A stretch of 6,711 bases of DNA, from NCBI GenBank assembly GCA_964652155.1, contig CAZZBK010000218.1, forward strand, positions 1 to 6,711, written 5' to 3'. The notes beneath the pieces were generated by a model that searched no databases, had not been told where the DNA came from, and saw nothing but the letters and a program-made list of their open reading frames with translations. Source of the stretch: CAZZBK01 sp964652155. GTDB lineage: Bacteria; Planctomycetota; Planctomycetia; Pirellulales; PNKZ01. Made by a program: the position numbers and the translations under genes. How positions within the stretch are numbered: position 1 is the first letter of the stretch; each line of letters begins with the position of its first letter. Below are positions 1-5,057 of the stretch, one piece after another.

Positions 1-114
1 ATACGTAGAATAAGAGCGTCGAGCGGACTAAACTCGGCTCGCCGTGGCCGCACGACTGTTGCTACGGTGCTGAACCGGGCGGGATTCGTACTGGCCACCG
101 AGTTTGTGACCCAC

Positions 115-120
115 GAAGGG
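115..120 (+). promoter_or_regulatory. Shine-Dalgarno-like site for the zinc metallopeptidase gene
   Basis: The hexamer GAAGGG ends 8 nt before the ATG at 129, a normal spacing. It supports 129 as the start. A nearby ATG at 124 lies in another frame and is only 3 nt from the purine stretch. Confidence 0.5.
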
Positions 121-128
121 AAAATGCC

Positions 129-812
129 ATGTTTTTCGATCCGATGTATTTCCTCATGCTCGCGCCGGCGCTGTTGCTGGCCTTTTGGGCTCAAGCCCGG
201 GTGCATTCGGCCTACGCCGAGGCCCAGCAGGTCCCGGCGCCGATGACCGGCGCGGCGGCCGCTCGTTACGTGCTCGACCACGCCGGGCTGCACAACGTCG
301 AAATCGAACAGATCCCCGGCCGCTTGAGCGATCACTACGACCCGAGCGCGAAAGTCTTGAGGCTCAGTCCCGAGGTGTACGGTTCGCGCTCGATGGCCGC
401 GGTGGGCATTGCCGCGCACGAGGCGGGTCACGCGATCCAGGATGCCTCGGCCTACGCGCCACTCATTATCCGCAACGCGGCCGTGCCGGTGGCCAATTTT
501 GGCGGCGGCTTTAGCATGACCCTGTTCAGCATCGGCCTGTTCGCACATCTGCCCTGGCTCGTCTGGGCCAGCGTGGCGCTCTTCTCGGGCGTGGTGTTCT
601 TTCAGTTGGTCAACTTGCCCGTCGAGTTTGACGCCAGCGCGCGAGCCAAGCGGCAACTGGTCGACCTGGGGGTGATCGACCCGCAAGGCTTTTATTACGT
701 GAGCCGAGTGTTGAACGCGGCCGCTTGGACGTATGTGGCGGGCACGTTGCAGGCCATTCTCACGCTGCTTTACCTGCTGATGCGAGCCAACGGCAGTCGA
801 CGCGACGATTAG
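129..812 (+). CDS. Membrane-bound neutral zinc metallopeptidase, YugP family
   Basis: This 227-aa protein matches the YugP / Zn_peptidase_2 family of putative membrane zinc proteases in length and architecture. A hydrophobic N-terminal segment (about residues 6-22) is followed by a soluble stretch with the family-typical PGRLSDHYDP (63-72) and LRLSPEVY (77-84). The zinc motif HEAGH is at 97-101: His97 and His101 should bind zinc and Glu98 should be the catalytic base. A likely third ligand lies in LPVEFDAS (163-170), probably Glu166. Further membrane segments fall at about 120-139, 142-160 and 202-219, giving an integral membrane enzyme. All key residues are intact. The physiological substrate of this family is unknown to me, so only the chemistry is inferred. 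The start at 129 is supported by GAAGGG 8 nt upstream. The gene converges with the minus-strand TPR gene; their stop codons are 23 nt apart, with no obvious hairpin terminator between them. Confidence 0.93.
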   Translation: MFFDPMYFLMLAPALLLAFWAQARVHSAYAEAQQVPAPMTGAAAARYVLDHAGLHNVEIEQIPGRLSDHYDPSAKVLRLSPEVYGSRSMAAVGIAAHEAGHAIQDASAYAPLIIRNAAVPVANFGGGFSMTLFSIGLFAHLPWLVWASVALFSGVVFFQLVNLPVEFDASARAKRQLVDLGVIDPQGFYYVSRVLNAAAWTYVAGTLQAILTLLYLLMRANGSRRDD

Positions 813-835
813 AACGAGTAGCGATCGCAGGGGTC

Positions 836-1909
836 TTACGGTCGAGGCATGGGAGGCGGTGCGGCGTCGATCGCGTCGAGAAACGCTTGGATCGGCCGCG
901 TGTCTCCCAGTTCGAGTTCTTTGGCCTTGGCGAACAGTGTCCGCGCCGCGGCACGCTCGCCCCGAAAGTAATCGAACAGCGCGAGCACAACCACCGGCGC
1001 CGCTTCGAGCGGTCGATCCTGTTGCGCGCGCTGCAAGGCCTCGCGATGCGTATCGAGCAGCAGCGGGTTGTCGCCGTAGAGTTCGCGGAGTTGAAAGGGA
1101 CTCTTGGGCCAATCGGGCTTGAGTTCCCAGCCGCGGCGGAACGACCGCTGCGCGTTGTCGAGTTGGCCCAGCGCGGTGAGTGCCCAGCCTTGACGCCAAT
1201 AGGTCTCAGCCACGTCGGGGGCATTGGCCGCCGCGTCTTTGTAGCGCGACAAGGCACTCGTGTAGCGCTGCGCTCGAAAGTGCTCGTCCCCTTGATGCAG
1301 CAGTTCGAGGGCGCGGGCCTTCGCGGCGTCGTTCGACGCACGGGGTCGATTGACCACCGTCGGCTGAGCCCCTCCGCCGACGGTGCCCGCCAACACGCCA
1401 AAGCCGGGGGGCGGCGGGGTCACGGTCGTGACGGGCGGAGTCGTGGGAGTCACCGTGAGCGCGGGCGTGGTGGGGAGCGTCGCGGGCACTGTGCCCATGA
1501 AACGCTGCACCGCCTGCGGACCGTAGAGCGACTCGGCCGGCAAGACCAGCGGCGTCGTGACGTACGCGCCACCCCAGGCCGGCGCAAAACCCGGAGCATA
1601 ACCGGCCACGTAGCCCCCCGGGGTAACGTAGCCTCCCGGGGTAACGTAGCCTCCCGGGGTAACGTAGCCGCCGTGGACATAGCCGCCGGGAATAAAACCG
1701 CTCGGCGGCACATAGCTGTACGGCGTGCCATACGACCAGCCTTGATAGAACGCTCCGTAAGGGGTGGTGAAGCCGTACTGCACCACTCGCGCTCCAGGGT
1801 AATAATAGCCCAACGGATACACGCCCGGGGCCGGGGCGTAGTACTGTCCCGACGCCGGCAGCGCGCCCAGGGCGACCAACCACACGGCGGCGATCCAGTT
1901 CAGGCGCAT
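836..1909 (-). CDS. Exported Gly/Tyr/Pro-rich protein with C-terminal TPR repeats
   Basis: Translation from 1909 gives 357 aa. A signal peptide spans about residues 1-22: Arg2, then a hydrophobic stretch ending ALPASG-Q. The mature N-terminal half (23-115) is very rich in Gly, Tyr and Pro and contains GGYVTP repeats at about 75-104. A Thr/Pro-rich linker follows at 140-170. The C-terminal part has helical TPR-like repeats at about 197-230 (LLHQGDEHFRAQRYTSAL), 236-264 and a weaker one at 303-333. An in-frame ATG at 1993 would add 28 residues before the signal peptide, which would disrupt export, so I chose 1909. The ribosome binding site is weak. The role is unknown: an envelope or matrix scaffold binding partners through its TPRs fits, since TPRs mediate protein contacts and low-complexity Gly/Tyr tracts occur in surface proteins. 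It has no lipobox Cys and no enzyme motif. Confidence 0.85.
   Translation of the reverse strand: MRLNWIAAVWLVALGALPASGQYYAPAPGVYPLGYYYPGARVVQYGFTTPYGAFYQGWSYGTPYSYVPPSGFIPGGYVHGGYVTPGGYVTPGGYVTPGGYVAGYAPGFAPAWGGAYVTTPLVLPAESLYGPQAVQRFMGTVPATLPTTPALTVTPTTPPVTTVTPPPPGFGVLAGTVGGGAQPTVVNRPRASNDAAKARALELLHQGDEHFRAQRYTSALSRYKDAAANAPDVAETYWRQGWALTALGQLDNAQRSFRRGWELKPDWPKSPFQLRELYGDNPLLLDTHREALQRAQQDRPLEAAPVVVLALFDYFRGERAAARTLFAKAKELELGDTRPIQAFLDAIDAAPPPMPRP
1608..1669. repeat. 18-bp in-frame tandem repeat encoding VTPGGY
   Basis: Two perfect 18-bp units (1621-1638 and 1639-1656, starting GGGTAACGTAGCC) are flanked by partial or diverged units at 1608-1620 and 1657-1669. The period is a multiple of three, so unit gain or loss would change protein length in steps of six residues without a frameshift. 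The tract lies inside the minus-strand exported protein gene and encodes the Gly/Tyr/Val/Thr/Pro repeat. Confidence 0.9.
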
Positions 1910-1963
1910 GATGCTGCTCGGCAATGGTCCCAAGAACGGACAGAAACAGTGGAGCCGATCGTC

Positions 1964-1993
1964 AGTGTAGGCTCGATCGTGTCCGGCATACAA
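1964..1993 (-). promoter_or_regulatory. Weak candidate promoter for the exported TPR gene
   Basis: On the minus strand, TTGTAT (1993-1988) and TACACT (1969-1964) are separated by 18 nt. That layout would give a leader of roughly 45-50 nt before the start at 1909. The -35 box matches the sigma-70 consensus at only three positions, so this is a pattern match without independent support. Confidence 0.22.
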
Positions 1994-2065
1994 GGAATAT
2001 CGCGTAAATTGCCACGGTGTCGACCGCGGAATAATCGCCCATTTCAGCCAAACGACGCAGTGACC

Positions 2066-2095
2066 TTGACCCTGGGAAAATCACGTGCATAGACT
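2066..2095 (+). promoter_or_regulatory. Candidate sigma-70-like promoter for the 177-aa hypothetical gene
   Basis: TTGACC (2066-2071) and TAGACT (2090-2095) are separated by 18 nt, about 70 nt upstream of the ATG at 2164. A second possible -10, TATAAC at 2138-2143, lies closer to the gene but lacks a good -35 box. Either could be used. Planctomycete promoter consensus sequences are not well enough established to decide. Confidence 0.3.
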
Positions 2096-2149
2096 TGAGT
2101 AGTGACGGACGTGCGTCGAGCGTGAACGGACTCGTCTTATAACCTTGGC

Positions 2150-2156
2150 GGTGGAG
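2150..2156 (+). promoter_or_regulatory. Shine-Dalgarno-like site for the 177-aa hypothetical gene
   Basis: GGTGGAG ends 7 nt before the ATG at 2164, a good spacing that supports this start codon. Confidence 0.45.
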
Positions 2157-2163
2157 TGTCACC

Positions 2164-2697
2164 ATGACGGACACCAACCGTGCGGCGATCGAACGATTTT
2201 TTAGTGGTCTGACCGAACACACCTTTGAAGTTCGGTTGGGGGTGGTCGATCCACCGCTGGTCGACTACGTGTCGCAATTGCTGGTGCGGTTTGTCCACAC
2301 CGACAGCATCTACAAGGTGCGGCAGCCCAACGGCCGACGGCTCTACGAGGTGGCCGAGATGCTGCTCGAGGCCGAGCTGCGTCAGGGGGACTCAAAACGC
2401 GCGGTCCATCGCCATATCGGCGACTTCACGCTGTTCTGGGCCGGTCTGTTTCCCGAGACGGTCGAGCATCGTCGGCGGCAAGCGCGTCTCGACGCCTTGC
2501 TCGACTATCGCCGCGAAGGGAAGCGGGCGTATTTCATTGCCAGCACGATCCCCAGCGAAGAGCCCGAGGAAAACGACCTGCTCTCGCGGTTGAGCGCGCA
2601 GTTCGATTTATGCTGCTACGCGCTGGGGGAGCTGCGCAAGGAATGGGAGCATCGCGAGGGACCCAACGACAGCGAGGGCCCGGTGCTGCTGGGGTGA
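2164..2697 (+). CDS. Conserved-looking hypothetical protein (177 aa)
   Basis: I do not recognise a named family. The 177-aa protein is soluble, with no signal peptide or membrane segment, and is mostly helical. Its sequence looks constrained rather than random: LGVVDPPLVDYVSQLLVRF (25-43) is followed by RRLYEVAEMLLEAE (58-71). A striking HRHIGDFTLFWAGLFPE is at 82-98, GKRAYFIAS at 119-127, and FDLCCYALGELRKEWE at 147-162 includes adjacent cysteines. The His and aromatic cluster in the middle could be a binding site, but no catalytic motif can be named. I have an impression of similar proteins in other planctomycetes, which I could not check here. The gene stands alone, divergent from the exported TPR gene and followed by the repeat island, so its neighbours give no functional clue. 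A purine-rich site at 2150 supports the start. Confidence 0.82.
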   Translation: MTDTNRAAIERFFSGLTEHTFEVRLGVVDPPLVDYVSQLLVRFVHTDSIYKVRQPNGRRLYEVAEMLLEAELRQGDSKRAVHRHIGDFTLFWAGLFPETVEHRRRQARLDALLDYRREGKRAYFIASTIPSEEPEENDLLSRLSAQFDLCCYALGELRKEWEHREGPNDSEGPVLLG

Positions 2698-2711
2698 GCG
2701 GAGGGGGGGCG

Positions 2712-2746
2712 GTTTTCAGTTTTCAGTTCTCTGTTCTCTAGTCTCT
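2712..2746. repeat. Heptanucleotide-period pyrimidine-rich microsatellite
   Basis: Five consecutive 7-nt units read GTTTTCA, GTTTTCA, GTTCTCT, GTTCTCT and AGTCTCT. The tract begins 14 nt after the stop of the 177-aa gene, so its transcript tail would be U-rich, but there is no GC-rich hairpin before it to make a standard terminator. It lies 9 nt from the inverted-repeat element at 2756. Confidence 0.75.
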
Positions 2747-2755
2747 GTTAGTCGC

Positions 2756-2919
2756 GACAGGGTGGCTGGCGTTTTGCGTCAGCAAAACCCGGCTGATAGC
2801 GAACTCGGCAGCGGCAGGCATCCGCGCAAGGTCGATGGATTTGATCCGAGGGGCGCTCGTCGATATTGCGTGGCGAACTGAGCCGGGTTTTGCTCACGCA
2901 AAACGCCAGCCACCCTGTC
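2756..2919. repeat. REPIN-like inverted-repeat element, 39-bp arms
   Basis: The arms 2756-2794 and 2881-2919 are reverse complements over 39 bp with one mismatch, around an 86-bp spacer. Each arm is also a small hairpin. In the left arm GTTTTGC (2771-2777) pairs with GCAAAAC (2782-2788) around the loop GTCA. In the right arm 2887-2893 pairs with 2898-2904 around TCAC. The single arm-to-arm mismatch falls in that loop, so the stems are conserved. The spacer can also fold (GGAT-TTG-ATCC at 2837-2847; CGCAA 2825-2829 with TTGCG 2866-2870). Two palindromes in inverted orientation 100-200 bp apart is the plan of REP doublets (REPINs), which RAYT transposases mobilise in trans. A MITE is the alternative, but I see no target-site duplication. 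No coding region here is credible. Confidence 0.75.
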
Positions 2920-2924
2920 ACCAT

Positions 2925-2979
2925 CGATGCGCGCAGCGAACGAGGGAGCACTACGAGAGCGCAGCGAACGAGGGAACAC
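2925..2979. repeat. 55-bp repeat, left copy, with internal 28-nt period
   Basis: This 55-bp segment is identical to 3080-3134 and ends exactly at the N gap. Internally, GCGCAGCGAACGAGGGA occurs twice, at 2931 and 2959, giving a 28-nt period. Because it is the exact end of one contig and the exact start of the next, the two copies may be a single genomic copy duplicated by the assembly. Confidence 0.85.
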
Positions 2980-3079
2980 NNNNNNNNNNNNNNNNNNNNN
3001 NNNNNNNNNNNNNNNNNNNNNNNNNNNNNNNNNNNNNNNNNNNNNNNNNNNNNNNNNNNNNNNNNNNNNNNNNNNNNNN
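2980..3079. other. Assembly gap of exactly 100 N
   Basis: Exactly 100 unknown bases, a conventional placeholder for a gap of unknown size. Identical 55-mers flank both sides. The true distance could be zero or negative (an unmerged contig overlap) or could hide a longer tandem array. Any apparent reading frame crossing it is meaningless. Confidence 0.97.
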
Positions 3080-3134
3080 CGATGCGCGCAGCGAACGAGG
3101 GAGCACTACGAGAGCGCAGCGAACGAGGGAACAC
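3080..3134. repeat. 55-bp repeat, right copy
   Basis: Identical to 2925-2979 and starting at the first base after the N gap. It has the same internal 28-nt period, with motif copies at 3086 and 3114. Downstream the sequence becomes unique and reaches the rpsT stop codon. Confidence 0.85.
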
Positions 3135-3143
3135 AGCCCCAAC

Positions 3144-3170
3144 GCCCTTAGGCCCCAAAGCCCTTAGGCC
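3144..3170. repeat. rpsT: Duplicated 11-mer overlapping the rpsT stop codon
   Basis: GCCCTTAGGCC occurs at 3144-3154 and again at 3160-3170, a period of 16 nt. The second copy contains the rpsT stop codon (TAA on the minus strand, 3166-3164) and the first repeats that stop context just downstream. No strong terminator hairpin or T-run is visible, so the 3' end of the rpsT transcript is undefined. Confidence 0.6.
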
Positions 3171-3442
3171 GTGGCGGCCTGCTTGGCCTTTTTCAGCGAA
3201 GCGGACAACCGCGACTTGATGCGGGCGGCGGCGTTGCGATGAATCACGCCCTTGCTCGCAGCTTGGTCGGCCTTCTTGGCGGTGACCTTGGCGGCTTCGG
3301 CAACCTTGGCCATGTCGCCCTCCTTGACGGCCCCACGAACTTCCTTGAGCTGCGTCTTGATCGCGGCCTTGTAGGCGCGGTTGTAGGCTCGACGCTGAAT
3401 GTTTTGCTTGTGACGCTTTTTGGCGCTTTTGGTATTGGGCAT
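3164..3442 (-). CDS. rpsT: 30S ribosomal protein bS20
   Basis: This 92-aa, strongly basic protein has the usual bS20 length. The N-terminus MPNTKSAKKRHKQN and the C-terminal GVIHRNAAARIKSRLS (residues 65-80) are hallmarks of the family. S20 is a helical protein that binds 16S rRNA directly and assembles early into the small subunit. The segment between (about 38-62) is Ala/Lys-rich, as expected of its long helices. The gene follows the 482-aa TPR gene on the same strand with a 47-nt gap, so co-transcription is likely. There is no clear Shine-Dalgarno sequence: the 20 nt before the ATG read mostly pyrimidines (TTTTCCCACCGCC), which suggests SD-independent initiation or coupling. S20 translation is autoregulated in E. 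coli; whether that holds here cannot be told from this sequence. Confidence 0.97.
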   Translation of the reverse strand: MPNTKSAKKRHKQNIQRRAYNRAYKAAIKTQLKEVRGAVKEGDMAKVAEAAKVTAKKADQAASKGVIHRNAAARIKSRLSASLKKAKQAATA

Positions 3443-3489
3443 GGCGGTGGGAAAATCCGGAAACAGGTCCTAGTCAATAACCGATCGAA

Positions 3490-4938
3490 TTACTCACGGG
3501 TGTAAGACCCATCATCATCGCGTAATTGTCGGAGCTTGTCCAGCCACTTGGAGATGTCTTTATAGGCAAAATCGAGGCTGGCCAGCTCGTTGAGGTTCTT
3601 TTTGGCCTTTTCATAGTCCTTGAGCTGAAACGCCAGCGTCCCGGCCGCGTAGAGCGCCTGCTTCTTTTCCTCGCTCTGCAGGCTGGCCTCGGACTCGACC
3701 GCAGACTGGAAATTGTTCAGCGCCAATTCGTACTGCTTGATGTCGAAAAAGCAGCGTCCCAGGGCCATCAGCACGGCCGTTCGCCGCTTGATGTCGCCGC
3801 GGCACTCTTGCAGCAGCTTGATCGCCTCCTGCGGCTTGCTCGACTTCTGCAGTCGGATCGCCAACTCGTAGCGGAAACCGGTGTTGGCCGGGTACCGTTC
3901 GACGCGGTGGGCGTACACCTCAAGCTCTTTGCTGTTAAGCTCGGCCCGCATCCGGTTATAGAGTTCGATGGCCTCCTTGGTGCGGTCGGCCTCGGCTTGT
4001 TTCTTGGCGATTTCGAGCTGCTGCCGGGCGCGGCGAATCTGCACGTCGTCGAGCCGTTCGGCGATTTGCATGCTCCCACCCGACGCCGCGAGCGCCTGTT
4101 GCAGCACCTTCTCGGCTTCGTCGTATTTCTCATCACGCGAGAGCAAGTCGACCAGCTCGATGTATTTTTCGAGGTTCGATGGGTCTTTGTCGATCTGCCG
4201 CTGCAGTCGGGCCTCGGGAGTCAGCCGGGCGGATTCGTCATCTTCCTCGTCGCCGCCTCGGTTGAGCCGCGCGTCGCGCGTGCTTTGGGCGTCTTCATAG
4301 CCCCCCTTGTGAATCGTCTTTTCGATCTGCAAATTCTGGATTGCGCGGGCCGCCTCTTCGTCGGTCGGCTTGGCGCGACGGACCCGGTCCCAGCAGACGA
4401 TCGCCTCGTCGAACACCCCTTGGCGACCGAACCCGCGACCGCAGACGCGATTGACTTCCACGTCGTCCTTGCCGGCGTCGAGGGCCATCCGCAGATATTC
4501 GAGTTGGGTCTCGTCGCATTCGAGCGCCTCGCAGGCCCGGGCCATGTCGAGCAGCACGCCTGTGTCCCAGGGGTTGAGCTTGAGCAACTCGACGCCCGAG
4601 GTGATGGTGCCTTTCCAGTCTTTGGAGAGGACGGCTTTCTTCATCGAGCCTTTGGTGCCGAGCCCCTGAATCGAGGCCAGTTTGCTCCCCTTCTTGTTAT
4701 TGTTATATTTCTTGGCAAGATTGCCCAAGAAGTTGCGTGTGTAGATGACGTTGGCCGGGTCCCCCGTCACGCATTGCGTGTACATCTCGGTCGCGTAGTC
4801 GTAGTCCCCTTTGGCGGCCATTTTGCTGCCATGCTCGAAGCATTGCTGCAACCGACGACGCACACCGGGGGGGAGCGGCTGACGGACCGAAGGTTTATCA
4901 TCCCCAGGGGGCGGTGCTGCGGGAGGGGCGGGCGACAT
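3490..4938 (-). CDS. Cytosolic tetratricopeptide-repeat protein upstream of rpsT
   Basis: This 482-aa protein has no signal peptide or membrane segment. A Pro-rich N-terminus (1-25) precedes a first TPR-like helix pair at about 29-62 (KMAAKGDYDYATEMYTQCV). A Lys/Asn/Gly-rich basic stretch lies at 74-102. More TPR-type repeats follow at about 125-190, 245-278, 352-384, 386-418 and 424-456, with patterns such as KYDEAEKVLQQAL and DYEKAKKNLNELA. An acidic patch GGDEEDDES is at 228-236 and a charged, coiled-coil-prone helix at about 285-332. TPRs are protein-interaction scaffolds, so an adaptor or assembly role is likely, but the partner is unknown. It probably forms an operon with rpsT, 47 nt downstream, which hints at a link to ribosome biogenesis or translation; that is inference. 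A GAGGTG lies 12 nt before the ATG, a slightly long SD spacing. An open frame crosses this gene on the other strand and I regard it as a shadow. Confidence 0.92.
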   Translation of the reverse strand: MSPAPPAAPPPGDDKPSVRQPLPPGVRRRLQQCFEHGSKMAAKGDYDYATEMYTQCVTGDPANVIYTRNFLGNLAKKYNNNKKGSKLASIQGLGTKGSMKKAVLSKDWKGTITSGVELLKLNPWDTGVLLDMARACEALECDETQLEYLRMALDAGKDDVEVNRVCGRGFGRQGVFDEAIVCWDRVRRAKPTDEEAARAIQNLQIEKTIHKGGYEDAQSTRDARLNRGGDEEDDESARLTPEARLQRQIDKDPSNLEKYIELVDLLSRDEKYDEAEKVLQQALAASGGSMQIAERLDDVQIRRARQQLEIAKKQAEADRTKEAIELYNRMRAELNSKELEVYAHRVERYPANTGFRYELAIRLQKSSKPQEAIKLLQECRGDIKRRTAVLMALGRCFFDIKQYELALNNFQSAVESEASLQSEEKKQALYAAGTLAFQLKDYEKAKKNLNELASLDFAYKDISKWLDKLRQLRDDDGSYTRE

Positions 4939-5028
4939 GCGAGATTTTCACACCTCGAGAGTTTTTTTGATCGAACCAATCGTTGCCCAGCGGGACCACG
5001 CTGGCCGGCCCGCTCTTTTCCGCCCCTT

Positions 5029-5057
5029 AGTTTAACACGCCCACGACGCATGCCCAA
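5029..5057 (-). promoter_or_regulatory. Candidate promoter for the TPR-rpsT operon
   Basis: On the minus strand, TTGGGC (5057-5052) and TAAACT (5034-5029) are separated by exactly 17 nt. Transcription would start near 5022 and give a leader of about 84 nt. The -35 box covers the start codon region of the divergent cobA-hemD gene, so polymerase binding here could interfere with that gene. This rests on a consensus match alone. Confidence 0.3.

Noticed and set aside
1..128. Possible end of an upstream gene.
   Set aside because: No frame with convincing protein character is visible; only the ribosome binding site at 115-120 can be supported.
1910..1993. Upstream in-frame ATG at 1993 for the exported TPR protein.
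   Set aside because: It would place 28 residues before an evident signal peptide, and the ATG overlaps a candidate -35 box.
725..2092. Plus-strand open frame of 455 codons across the exported TPR gene.
   Set aside because: It starts inside the metallopeptidase gene and is antisense to a gene with a signal peptide and TPRs. Its Arg-rich composition is typical of a shadow frame.
2925..3134. Possible CRISPR array because of regularly spaced repeats.
   Set aside because: The 28-nt period is a tandem repeat of related sequence without unique spacers, no cas genes are present, and the two 55-mers are probably an assembly overlap.
2748..3219. Several short open frames in the repeat island, on both strands.
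   Set aside because: They run across the N gap or consist of translated repeats (for example the inverted-repeat element and the 28-nt repeat), so they are not evidence of genes.
3526..5049. Open plus-strand frame continuous with cobA-hemD, which would make a 1018-aa protein.
   Set aside because: It is antisense to the complete TPR gene and its translation has no recognisable domain. SUMT homology starts right after ATG 5050. Long antisense open frames are common in GC-rich DNA.
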